64,000 nucleotides of DNA from Psychrobacter cibarius (GTDB taxonomy: Bacteria; Pseudomonadota; Gammaproteobacteria; Pseudomonadales; Moraxellaceae), in the NCBI GenBank assembly GCA_030686115.1, contig CP131612.1, positions 2,046,001 through 2,110,000 of the forward strand, written 5' to 3'. The notes below the pieces were generated by a model. That model searched no databases. It had not been told where the DNA came from and saw only the letters and a program-made list of their open reading frames with translations. Each line of letters begins with the position of its first letter. Position 1 is the stretch's first letter. Both the position numbers and the translations under genes were made by a program. Below, in pieces: positions 44,988-53,185 of the stretch.

Positions 44988-46670
44988 ATGAACCAGTCTG
45001 CGCAAATGAAGTTAACGGCCCCAACGCTTAGTGTTACTGATTTCAATCTACCATCGCTACATTTGTTGCATGATGAGATCATCGTAACCTTAAAAGATAC
45101 TGAGATTCATCTGAGTGAATTTAATGATGATAATAGTCAAGCCCCTTTATTATTAGATTCTATCACTGTGCTAAAGCAGCTGTCTTGCATCTTTGAGCTG
45201 ATATCTTTGGTTGGTGCAGAGGCTTTGAATACCGCTATTGTCAATGGTTTACAGCGCCTCTATGATAATGGTGATAATAACGATACCAGCTTGATTATGG
45301 ACTTATCAGAAGCCATTATGACACTGGATCGCTATATCGAGTTTGTACTTTTGACAGAGTCGGTAGAGCCAACCTTGTTACTGCCTGTTATCAATAAACT
45401 CAATGCTCACGGGCAAGAAACCCCTATCACAGCAGACTATTTTGCAGCCTTTGGTAGCAGTAGTGTCATCATTGCCAACCCTGAACAAAACTTCCAACCA
45501 CTTGACGAGCTTAACCTAGACACTGAACTACTAACTTATGCTTATCGTAGTGGTCTTGGAGTCGCTCTGCTCAATCAAGATGGCAACGTTAGCTCAGACG
45601 ATCAGCAGAAACTTGACGCCATGAGTGCAGCGTGTGCTTTGATAGCATCAAACACCAGCAGTCTATTTTGGCAAGCGGCCACCGCAGCTGTCACGGACAT
45701 TGCCACAATATTACCGTTAAACCTGAGTCAAAAACACACACTGATTTATTTAGAGCAGCAATTTCAAAGCTACTTGCCTGTGATGGACAAACGGTTTGCT
45801 GATTTGGTCAGTTTTGCTTGCCAGCGTGACAGTGATGCGGCGCAACGACTGCGTGAGCAATATGCCAGCAACCACTTGGAAAGCGCGCAACTTGAGCAAA
45901 TGAAACGTTTCTTATTCGGTCCTAATCGCGCCCTGACCGATACGCTGAACACCATCATTCAGACTCAAATTAATACCATCAAAGAAAATGTGGATAGCTA
46001 CGCACGTGGTGATTCATTGAACCCTGTCGATATGCAAACCGCACAGATTATCGAAGAGCTAACAGAATTGAGCTCAGCGTTACGCTTGCTTGGTTTATCA
46101 AATGCAGCCAATAGTCTCAGCGTAGCAGCAGAAGCTGTTAGTCATTGGCAAACGCCCTCGCCTGATGATTTCGATCACTTGCTATTGGCATTAATGCATG
46201 CGGAAAACGCCACTATTGCAATGGCAGAAATGCACACACCAGGGGCCATCTATTTGCCACTGAATAACCCGCATATCTCTTTACATCAGCTCAATACGGC
46301 TAATGATACTTTGATACAAGAAAGTCGTTCCGCTATTGCCAGTGCAGAACAAGCCATTAACGATTATTTGGCTGAGCCAGAGCGCGATATGCTCAATATT
46401 CAGAACATACCTGAGATGATGCGCCAAGTGGCAGGGGCTGTGCGCTTCTTACAGCTACCAACACCTGCCAGCATGCTCAGTCAATTGGCCAATTATCTTC
46501 AGCAACGTATCGAAGGTGGACAACGTATTGAAGACAGTACGCTCGCTTGTATCGCTGATGTCATTATGGCCGTCGATCATCATCTAGATGGTTTTGAGCA
46601 TAATCGTCCGGTCAGCAAACAAGCATTAGATGTGGGACAGCAGAGCTTGAGTCATCTACTGGCAGCCTAA
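44988..46670 (+). CDS. FimL-like type IV pilus / cAMP signalling protein
   Basis: About 560 residues from the ATG at 44988; the frame is open from a GTG at 44925 without a ribosome binding site. The protein is mostly alpha-helical and acidic with repeated Hpt-like helical bundles and no phosphoacceptor motif that I can see. Length and layout fit FimL, a relative of the N-terminal part of ChpA/PilL that promotes twitching and cAMP synthesis. It follows dnaQ by 160 bp. The assignment is from pattern only, so moderate. Confidence 0.55.
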   Translation: MNQSAQMKLTAPTLSVTDFNLPSLHLLHDEIIVTLKDTEIHLSEFNDDNSQAPLLLDSITVLKQLSCIFELISLVGAEALNTAIVNGLQRLYDNGDNNDTSLIMDLSEAIMTLDRYIEFVLLTESVEPTLLLPVINKLNAHGQETPITADYFAAFGSSSVIIANPEQNFQPLDELNLDTELLTYAYRSGLGVALLNQDGNVSSDDQQKLDAMSAACALIASNTSSLFWQAATAAVTDIATILPLNLSQKHTLIYLEQQFQSYLPVMDKRFADLVSFACQRDSDAAQRLREQYASNHLESAQLEQMKRFLFGPNRALTDTLNTIIQTQINTIKENVDSYARGDSLNPVDMQTAQIIEELTELSSALRLLGLSNAANSLSVAAEAVSHWQTPSPDDFDHLLLALMHAENATIAMAEMHTPGAIYLPLNNPHISLHQLNTANDTLIQESRSAIASAEQAINDYLAEPERDMLNIQNIPEMMRQVAGAVRFLQLPTPASMLSQLANYLQQRIEGGQRIEDSTLACIADVIMAVDHHLDGFEHNRPVSKQALDVGQQSLSHLLAA

Positions 46671-46739
46671 TTTCTATCACGCTTAAGCACTAAAATGATA
46701 TTTAAATGGCGGCTTTGCTGCCATAGCCCTTCATTTATA

Positions 46740-46853
46740 TATAGTCAATCCCATATAATCTGGATATAAACAAGGTGAGTGAAAGCACTACAAAAAATAG
46801 TAGTGCTGAGCGAGCCTGACTGACACCGTATCCGAATGATATAGGATTGACTT
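46740..46853 (+). repeat. TATAGTC-ended intergenic repeat, copy b
   Basis: Opens TATAGTCAATCC and closes GGATTGACTTT; AGTCAATCC (46743-46751) and GGATTGACT (46844-46852) are perfect inverted ends. Inside are ACAAGGTGAGTGAAAGCACT, a TAGTAGTGCT half, GAGCGAGCCTGACTGACACC. This copy is about 114 bp and sits upstream of nudC. Confidence 0.8.
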
Positions 46854-46922
46854 TACTTCAATTAAAAAAAGTCTGTATCAACACTGATGCGTACTGACCG
46901 TAACCGGTTTGGAATTTTACCT

Positions 46923-47948
46923 ATGACCAGCGCTTTTGTATTTAGTGATGATACTGTTTTATGCCGCCAGCTACCTAATGGATGGTGGCCAGTGCAGCTT
47001 GAATTACCCCCATCCGCTACACATTCAGACGAGGAGACCCAGCTTGCTTATCAAGTTGGTCATGTCACGCTACTCGAAAGCCTAGCACCGCGTCACTGGT
47101 CGCCTGATGTCAAGCATACTAACGCGAGTGTAGATACTCTGAAGTATGCCGATATTTTAGAAAGTTCCGATACTCTAGAAAGTGCCGACAGTTCGATTAA
47201 TACTCCCCACACCTTTACTGCGCAAGCGGCTAGCGCCATTACTTATGACTATGCAATTGCACATCATATTGCACTGCCCATCATTGCTGAGGGCAGCGGC
47301 AATGCGTTTGTTCCTTATCGCCAGCTGATTACTCAGTTGCCCGCAGCTTTGTCCGATCAGCTTAGCCAAGCGATACAGTTATTGCGCTGGCAAACAGATA
47401 CACAGTTTTGTAGTCGCTGTGCTGCCCCAACCATTCATGCCAAACGAGATGAGCGTGCGATGGTCTGTCCAGTGTGCCGATTGCGCCAATACCCACGTGT
47501 ACAACCCTGTGTCATCACAGCTATTACTCGCCCGAATCCGCAAACCGGTGAAATGCAGATTTTGCTAGCCCATCATCATCGTTATGGACAGCGAAAAACA
47601 GCGCCTCATTTATTACAGTCGCCACAACCGTTACTATACGGTTTGATTGCAGGCTTTGTAGAAGTGGGTGAAAGCCTAGAACACGCGGTGGTGCGTGAAG
47701 TGGCAGAAGAGGTGAATATCAGCCTATCAGATATTCGTTACGTCAGCAGTCAGCCATGGCCATTTCCGTCTAATTTAATGCTAGGCTTTCGTGCTTCTTA
47801 CGCAGCTGGCGAAATTGTTATCCAAGAAGATGAGCTGTCGCACGCCGATTTTTTTGATCTATCAAATTTGCCCAAAATACCCTCAAAAGGTAGCATTGCT
47901 TACGAGCTGATCGCACAAATTGCCAATGAGCAAGGTATTTTGCTTTAA
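46923..47948 (+). CDS. nudC: NAD(H) pyrophosphatase NudC
   Basis: About 341 residues from the ATG at 46923, preceded by GGA; an ATG at 46887 is in frame. A four-Cys zinc ribbon (CSRCAAPTIHAKRDER then CPVC) precedes the Nudix domain. The Nudix box reads GFVEVGESLEHAVVREVAEEV, followed by the NudC-type SQPWPFPSNLMLGF. NudC hydrolyses NADH and removes NAD caps from RNA. The N-terminal region is longer than usual, with a Ser/Asp-rich insert around residues 65-90. Confidence 0.93.
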   Translation: MTSAFVFSDDTVLCRQLPNGWWPVQLELPPSATHSDEETQLAYQVGHVTLLESLAPRHWSPDVKHTNASVDTLKYADILESSDTLESADSSINTPHTFTAQAASAITYDYAIAHHIALPIIAEGSGNAFVPYRQLITQLPAALSDQLSQAIQLLRWQTDTQFCSRCAAPTIHAKRDERAMVCPVCRLRQYPRVQPCVITAITRPNPQTGEMQILLAHHHRYGQRKTAPHLLQSPQPLLYGLIAGFVEVGESLEHAVVREVAEEVNISLSDIRYVSSQPWPFPSNLMLGFRASYAAGEIVIQEDELSHADFFDLSNLPKIPSKGSIAYELIAQIANEQGILL

Positions 47949-48057
47949 TTTATAATATCAATGCAGCATTTATCAATATCGTTATTATCCTATTATTCTA
48001 ATGTCAGCGCTCAGAGCACACTTAGCACTTAGCACTGATATTAAGGTTTTAAAGCAT

Positions 48058-48906
48058 ATGCAAAGCACCACTAGTAAAAATAGCACCCACATCCGTCTCA
48101 CCAATTTGCCAATCTTGTTCGACACTTTGGATATAGAGCGCTTACCTGCGGACATACAAGCGAAAATCTCATATATTGATGCTTGTCTACCGCAAACACA
48201 ATGTGGACTTTGCGAGCACCCAGACGGCTGCTTGCCCTATGCCGCCGCTATCGTGCTTGACAATGAGCCATACAATAAATGTGTACCCGGTGGTCAACCC
48301 GTTACCAAGGCCATTGCTCAAATTATTAATATAGATAGTAATGAAGCGATACTTAGCGCGGCGCCTTCTCAGTGGCCAATAGATGCAACCTCTGAACGTC
48401 CGACTGAGGTACGTGCGGTGATCCGTGAAGATGATTGTATCGGCTGCACCAAATGTATACCTGCCTGCCCAGTCGATGCTATTGTCGGTACTGGTAAGCA
48501 CATGCATACTATCTTTACGGATTTATGTACGGGCTGCGAGCTTTGCATCGCTCCTTGTCCAGTCGACTGTATCGACTTGGTCACTGTTGAACGGGAGCTG
48601 TCTAGCTCTGAACGTACCACAGAGCAAGAAGATTTAAGACAGCGCTATCATACTCATTTAAGACGCGTCACCGAGCAGCTGGCTGATAGTAGCAATAGTA
48701 GACCTGTGGTCAGCATGGTTGAAGCAAAACTGAACAATGCCGCTAGTCAATCGTTGAATATCAGCGAAGCGCAGGCAAAAAACACCATTGCCGCAGCGAA
48801 GCTTCGTAGTAAAATTAAAAAGCTAGAAAAGCAGCTAAGTGTCCGTCCAAATAAGAGCAAACAAGTAGAGCTTGACGCGTTGCAAGTGGAGTTAAGTCAG
48901 CTTTAA
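48058..48906 (+). CDS. rnfB: RnfB-like ferredoxin protein
   Basis: About 282 residues from the ATG at 48058, which has AAGG upstream; an ATG at 48001 is in frame. The Fe-S N-terminal module has CGLCEHPDGCLPYA, then two 4Fe-4S clusters: CIGCTKCIPACPVDAI and CTGCELCIAPCPVDCI. The C-terminus is a Lys-rich coil. RnfB feeds electrons to the Rnf/Rsx membrane complex. No N-terminal membrane helix is evident and no other rnf genes are in the window, so it may act as a soluble ferredoxin. nth follows, as in the E. coli rsx-nth operon. Confidence 0.83.
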   Translation: MQSTTSKNSTHIRLTNLPILFDTLDIERLPADIQAKISYIDACLPQTQCGLCEHPDGCLPYAAAIVLDNEPYNKCVPGGQPVTKAIAQIINIDSNEAILSAAPSQWPIDATSERPTEVRAVIREDDCIGCTKCIPACPVDAIVGTGKHMHTIFTDLCTGCELCIAPCPVDCIDLVTVERELSSSERTTEQEDLRQRYHTHLRRVTEQLADSSNSRPVVSMVEAKLNNAASQSLNISEAQAKNTIAAAKLRSKIKKLEKQLSVRPNKSKQVELDALQVELSQL

Positions 48907-49017
48907 CAGCGTAATTATCATTTGTTAGACAGTCTACCCAACATCGCTAAAATGAATTTATCCCGATATCTTGTATCAGTTATTAACTATCAATAGCCAA
49001 AAAATAGTAAGAATACT

Positions 49018-49713
49018 ATGAGTAAAACCGTCAAACATAAAACTGCCGATACCCCGCCATCGAGACGAATGCCCAATCGTGACGTGCGTCCATTTTTTGA
49101 AAAGCTGGCAGCGACGATTGATGAGCCAGTTACGGAATTGAATTATAAGAGTAATTTTGAGCTGCTGATCGCGGTCATCTTGTCTGCGCAGGCGACGGAT
49201 GTGAGCGTCAATATTGCCACCAAGCAATTATACCCCGTAGCAAATACACCTGAAGCAATCTTGGCATTGGGTGAAGACGGTCTAAAATCTTATATCAAAA
49301 ATATTGGCTTATATAATGCCAAAGCCAAAAATGTCATCAAAACTTGCCGAGACTTAATTGAGAAATTTGACAGCACCGTCCCTGATAACCGCAAAGATTT
49401 AGAATCACTCGCTGGCGTTGGGCGCAAAACTGCCAATGTGGTTTTAAATACCGCTTTTGGTCAGCCAACCATGGCGGTCGACACTCATATCTTTCGGGTA
49501 GGTAATCGTACAGGACTTGCCACTGGCAAGAACGTCTTGATCGTTGAAAATAAGTTGGTCGAGCGTATCCCAGATGACTTCATCGTGGATGCGCATCATT
49601 ATCTTATTTTGCACGGGCGCTATACCTGCCAAGCCCGTACACCCAAATGCGGGGCGTGTCCTGTTTATGACGAATGTATGTTTAAAGACAAAGCCAAGTT
49701 TTTGGAGCTATAA
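49018..49713 (+). CDS. nth: Endonuclease III
   Basis: A 231-residue DNA glycosylase/AP lyase. The helix-hairpin-helix is LAGVGRKTANVVL with the catalytic Lys of the family, the catalytic Asp is in VDTHIFRVGNRTGLA, and the C-terminal 4Fe-4S loop is C-x6-C-x2-C-x5-C (CQARTPKCGACPVYDEC). It removes oxidised pyrimidines. It starts 111 bp after rnfB. A complete small inverted-repeat element lies just downstream. Confidence 0.97.
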   Translation: MSKTVKHKTADTPPSRRMPNRDVRPFFEKLAATIDEPVTELNYKSNFELLIAVILSAQATDVSVNIATKQLYPVANTPEAILALGEDGLKSYIKNIGLYNAKAKNVIKTCRDLIEKFDSTVPDNRKDLESLAGVGRKTANVVLNTAFGQPTMAVDTHIFRVGNRTGLATGKNVLIVENKLVERIPDDFIVDAHHYLILHGRYTCQARTPKCGACPVYDECMFKDKAKFLEL

Positions 49714-49749
49714 TTTTTAGAACGATCGCTTTTAGAACGATAACTGCTC

Positions 49750-49923
49750 TAGGGCGTGTCCTCAATTCAATCGATTACTTTCTAAATGGGCAAAAAATGG
49801 TTAAATTTTGCCAAACATCGTCAAACAGCTTCTTAATATCTCGATATTATGTGCGCTATTTTCCTTGTTTGACGGCAATTTATCTCATTTTTATCACCAT
49901 TTTTAAAATGAGGACACGCCCTA
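49750..49923. mobile_element. Complete 174-bp MITE-like element with GGGCGTGTCC ends
   Basis: CTAGGGCGTGTCCTCA (49749-49764) and TGAGGACACGCCCTAG (49909-49924) are perfect 16-bp inverted ends. The terminal TA on each side looks like a duplicated TA target. No open frame lies within the 174 bp, so it is a non-autonomous element. It fills most of the 327-bp gap between nth and the DJ-1/PfpI gene. Partial relatives occur at 12057 and 20054. Confidence 0.82.
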
Positions 49924-50040
49924 GTTATAAAAGGTTTAATTGATCTACTTTATATGAATAAAACATAAATCTCGTGGTTACAAGACGCCATAGACCGCCA
50001 CTTATCTTTGTAAACGTTATTTTAAAAATCAGGAAGCTAG

Positions 50041-50637
50041 ATGCAGACACTGACCGCGCTATTATTCGATGATTTTGAGACTTTAGATCTATTTGGACCT
50101 ATCGAGATGCTTGGCTGCTTACCTGAGCATTATCGTCTGCAATTTTCCTCTTTAAACGGCGGCATTATTCATAGTAAACATGGCGTTGCGATGCAAACAG
50201 TCGCTATCAGCGAGTTAGCGCATCAGACTGATATCTTATTGATGGTTGGCGGCATGGGTACTCGCCAGCAAATCAATCACCGACCATTTTTGCAGACGTT
50301 AACAATCTTGGTTGACCATGCTGATTGGGTACTTAGCGTTTGTACGGGTAGCGCATTGTTGGCTAAGGCTGGCGTCTTAGATGACAAGCGCGCAACGTCT
50401 AATAAACTGTCATGGCAATGGGTGATAGCGCAATCTGACAAAGTCCATTGGGCTGAGCAAGCACGCTGGGTTGTTGATGGCAAATTTTATACGTCCTCAG
50501 GTGTCAGTGCAGGTATGGACATGGCGCTTGGTTTTATCGCCGACAGACATGACATCGATACAGCGCGCCAGATCGCTCACTATACTGAATATCGCTGGCA
50601 AGAAAATAGCGAGATTGATGACTTTTACCATGGTTAA
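50041..50637 (+). CDS. DJ-1/PfpI family protein
   Basis: A 198-residue class-I-glutamine-amidotransferase-like protein. The nucleophile elbow is VCTGSALLAKAGVLDDKRAT (Cys about residue 101), with a preceding GGMGTR loop and an FDDFETLDLFGPIEML N-terminus typical of the isonitrile-hydratase/ThiJ-like group. The Glu of the N-terminal DDFE/DLFGP motif would assist the Cys. The reaction is unknown. It starts after AGGAAG. Confidence 0.85.
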   Translation: MQTLTALLFDDFETLDLFGPIEMLGCLPEHYRLQFSSLNGGIIHSKHGVAMQTVAISELAHQTDILLMVGGMGTRQQINHRPFLQTLTILVDHADWVLSVCTGSALLAKAGVLDDKRATSNKLSWQWVIAQSDKVHWAEQARWVVDGKFYTSSGVSAGMDMALGFIADRHDIDTARQIAHYTEYRWQENSEIDDFYHG

Positions 50638-50799
50638 TCCATGCCTAGTTACTTCTTAGTATTATCCATCGCTAGAGTTTTACCTCGATACACGGTAAAA
50701 TGTGCTAATTTTTTTATTCGTTTTCGCCTTTTATTTTTATATACATTTAATAATGACTGAGTTCGTAGAATACAGTCCCTGCAATTAAGCGATCCCATT

Positions 50800-51966
50800 A
50801 TGCGTGAATACAACTTATTTACCTCAGAATCTGTGAGCGAAGGTCATCCTGATAAAATGGCTGACCAAATATCAGATGCCATCCTTGACGCCATCTTACG
50901 TGAAGATTTGCATGCACGCGTGGCATGCGAAACCTTGGTTAAGACAGGTGCTGTGATACTAGCAGGTGAAGTCACCACGACGGCAAATATCGATGTTGAA
51001 CGTATCGTGCGTGATACTGTAAACGGTATTGGTTACCACCACTCAGACTTAGGCTTTGATGGCGAAACATGCGCGGTCATCAATATGCTCGGCAAACAAT
51101 CTCCTGAAATCGCTCAAGGTGTCGATCGTAGCGACCCTGAAGAGCAAGGCGCAGGTGACCAAGGTCTTATGTTTGGCTATGCCAGCAATGAAACTGATGT
51201 CTTGATGCCAGCCCCTATCGAATTTGCTCACCGCTTGATGGAACGCCAATCTGAGCTGCGCCGCGCAGGCGAGTTGCCGTGGTTACGTCCAGATGCCAAG
51301 GCGCAAGTGACGTTAAGATATGATGGTAGCAAGCCTGTTGCCATTGATGCTGTGGTGCTATCAACACAACACGATCCAAGTATCTCGCAAAAAGATCTGC
51401 AAGAAGCAATAATGGAATCTATCATCAAACAAGTCTTGCCTGCTGAATTATTGCATGCTGGCACGCGCTATCATATTAACCCAACGGGTAAGTTTGTGAT
51501 TGGCGGGCCTGTAGGTGATGCTGGATTAACAGGTCGTAAAATTATTGTTGATACGTATGGCGGTATGGCGCGTCATGGCGGCGGTGCATTCAGTGGTAAA
51601 GATCCATCGAAAGTCGATCGTAGTGCTGCGTACGCCGTGCGTTATGTGGCTAAGAATATCGTTGCTGCAGGACTTGCTGAGCGCTGTGAAATACAGGTCA
51701 GCTATGCCATCGGTGTCGCTGAGCCAACCTCTATCTCGGTCAATACTTTTGGTACGAATAAAATCAGCAATGATGAAATCATCCGTCTGATTCGCACCCA
51801 TTTTGATCTACGCCCTTATGGCATTACCCGTATGCTAAATTTATTACAACCAATGTATCAGCAAACGGCGACTTTTGGTCATTTTGGTCGTCCTGGCTCT
51901 GAAACTGCTTTTACGTGGGAAAAAACAGACAAAGCTGAGATCTTAAAAGCAGACGCTGGTTTGTAA
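50800..51966 (+). CDS. metK: S-adenosylmethionine synthase
   Basis: A 388-residue MetK of normal length. Motifs are [15 protein letters not shown] near residue 9, [12 protein letters not shown], the P-loop-like [20 protein letters not shown] and the C-terminal [11 protein letters not shown]. It makes S-adenosylmethionine from methionine and ATP. I looked for a SAM riboswitch upstream and saw none. The next gene (DUF3144) follows by 72 bp. Confidence 0.98.
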   Translation: MREYNLFTSESVSEGHPDKMADQISDAILDAILREDLHARVACETLVKTGAVILAGEVTTTANIDVERIVRDTVNGIGYHHSDLGFDGETCAVINMLGKQSPEIAQGVDRSDPEEQGAGDQGLMFGYASNETDVLMPAPIEFAHRLMERQSELRRAGELPWLRPDAKAQVTLRYDGSKPVAIDAVVLSTQHDPSISQKDLQEAIMESIIKQVLPAELLHAGTRYHINPTGKFVIGGPVGDAGLTGRKIIVDTYGGMARHGGGAFSGKDPSKVDRSAAYAVRYVAKNIVAAGLAERCEIQVSYAIGVAEPTSISVNTFGTNKISNDEIIRLIRTHFDLRPYGITRMLNLLQPMYQQTATFGHFGRPGSETAFTWEKTDKAEILKADAGL

Positions 51967-52038
51967 AAATATAACTTTGCACCACCTACAAACCCTCTTT
52001 ATAAATTTAAAATTACCGACACTTATTAGGAGTCGCTT

Positions 52039-52410
52039 ATGTCTCAAGACAATATGCAAGACAGCAACATTCAAGACAGCAATGTTGACGCTAACATTGA
52101 GATTACCCCTGAAATGCAGGCATTTTATCAACGTGCTGATGCCATTATCGGTATCGCAAACAGTCAGTTGGGTTCTGAAGCGCATTCAGGACAAGTAGGT
52201 GCTTCTTTATTATATGCAGCCGCACGTTATAGCGCGTCAGTCGCTTCTATCGGCTTTGTCAAAGGCGATGACTTTGCCAAAGAAAAAGATGATATCGTTG
52301 AATTTTATGTCAAACAATATCGCCAAATGCTGAGCGACAACCTGACTGATTATGCGCAGAACTTTGATAAATATGTTCAGCTTAATCAAGATGACAAAGC
52401 AGCCAAATAG
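52039..52410 (+). CDS. DUF3144 family protein
   Basis: A 123-residue soluble protein of mostly helical character. FYQRADAIIGIANSQ, ASLLYAAARYSASV and QYRQMLSDNLTDYAQNFD match the pattern I associate with DUF3144. The N-terminus has a small internal duplication (QDSNIQDSNV). No function is known to me. The ATG follows AGGAG. It may be co-transcribed with metK. Confidence 0.82.
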   Translation: MSQDNMQDSNIQDSNVDANIEITPEMQAFYQRADAIIGIANSQLGSEAHSGQVGASLLYAAARYSASVASIGFVKGDDFAKEKDDIVEFYVKQYRQMLSDNLTDYAQNFDKYVQLNQDDKAAK

Positions 52411-52447
52411 TTCTATCGCCTTTAGCTGGCATTTATAAAACGGCTGG

Positions 52448-52554
52448 TATAGTCGGTTCAATTTAAAAGTAGTACAAGGCAACCGAGTGTAGACGTATAT
52501 TTAATACTTCAAGCGAGGTTAACGCAGTAATATTTTTATAGTGGAATGACTATA
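52448..52554 (+). repeat. TATAGTC-ended intergenic repeat, copy d
   Basis: Starts TATAGTCGGTTCAATTT and ends ATGACTATA, with ACAAGGCAACCGAGTGTAGA, TACTTCAAGCGAGG and TTAACGCAGTAAT inside. It lies between the DUF3144 stop and a terminator, in the 319-bp gap before the Kazal-like lipoprotein. Confidence 0.8.
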
Positions 52555-52563
52555 GTGATGCTC

Positions 52564-52596
52564 AAACCCAAGCTTAATCATAGGCTTGGGTTTTTT
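52564..52596 (+). terminator. Terminator
   Basis: AAACCCAAGC (52564-52573) pairs with GCTTGGGTTT (52584-52593), then TTTTTT. The loop is TTAATCATAG, identical to the next terminator. It probably ends the metK-DUF3144 unit. Confidence 0.85.
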
Positions 52597-52729
52597 ATTA
52601 ATCATGATTTGGTAGATGACTGCTGATAAATAGGCTACTATCAATTAAAACCACCTTGTTCATCACATGGTTGCAACCAGCTATCGATAACAGGGACTTA
52701 CCGAACACTATTTATAAGGACATATGATT

Positions 52730-53062
52730 ATGAACCACTTATTCAAATCATGGCGATTATGCCTGTCATTATTAGGGTTATCAGTCACTATTGCCTTAGC
52801 TGGCTGTAATAACATCCAAAGCATCGATACGCCTGACACCGCCCCTATTCATAGCACTGGGCACAGCCAACAGAACAGCGACAACCCTTTTATCAAGTGC
52901 CCACCTTACAACCCTGAGCAAACGATGTGTACCGCGCAATATGATCCTGTGTGTGTCAAAGTAAAAACCAGCTCAGGATTTAGTTATCGCACTGCAGGCA
53001 ACTCATGTTCGGCATGTGGCACAACGGCAGCAGTAGGTTATGTTAAAGGACAGTGCTCATAA
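52730..53062 (+). CDS. Kazal-like domain lipoprotein
   Basis: 110 residues from the ATG at 52730, with AAGGA nine bases upstream; the ATG at 52724 is too close. The signal peptide ends in lipobox ALAGC. After a Ser/Gln-rich spacer, the C-terminal half has the Cys spacing of Kazal-type protease inhibitors: CPPYNPEQTMC, YDPVCVKVK, NSCSACG and KGQC. Such bacterial lipoproteins may inhibit proteases or simply be disulfide-rich envelope proteins. It is bracketed by two terminators and so probably transcribed alone. Confidence 0.72.
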   Translation: MNHLFKSWRLCLSLLGLSVTIALAGCNNIQSIDTPDTAPIHSTGHSQQNSDNPFIKCPPYNPEQTMCTAQYDPVCVKVKTSSGFSYRTAGNSCSACGTTAAVGYVKGQCS

Positions 53063-53124
53063 CCTTGCTTTATAACTTTGTGTAAATACTTTATATCAAA
53101 CTAAAAAAGACAATTAAATCATAT

Positions 53125-53162
53125 AAAAAAGCACCCGCTTAATCATAGGCGGGTGCTTTTTT
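53125..53162. terminator. Bidirectional terminator
   Basis: AAAAAAGCACCCGC (53125-53138) pairs perfectly with GCGGGTGCTTTTTT (53149-53162). The loop is again TTAATCATAG. It separates the convergent Kazal-like gene and the first BCCT gene. Confidence 0.92.
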
Positions 53163-53185
53163 ATTATTTTTCAGATCAATAAAAT

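Noticed and set aside
46706..46724. GGCGGC-TTT-GCTGCC hairpin as terminator of the fimL-like gene
   Set aside because: Short stem with a wobble and no T-run after it.
50638..50799. SAM riboswitch upstream of metK
   Set aside because: No recognisable SAM-I/II helices or conserved core; SAM-I riboswitches are not expected in this group.
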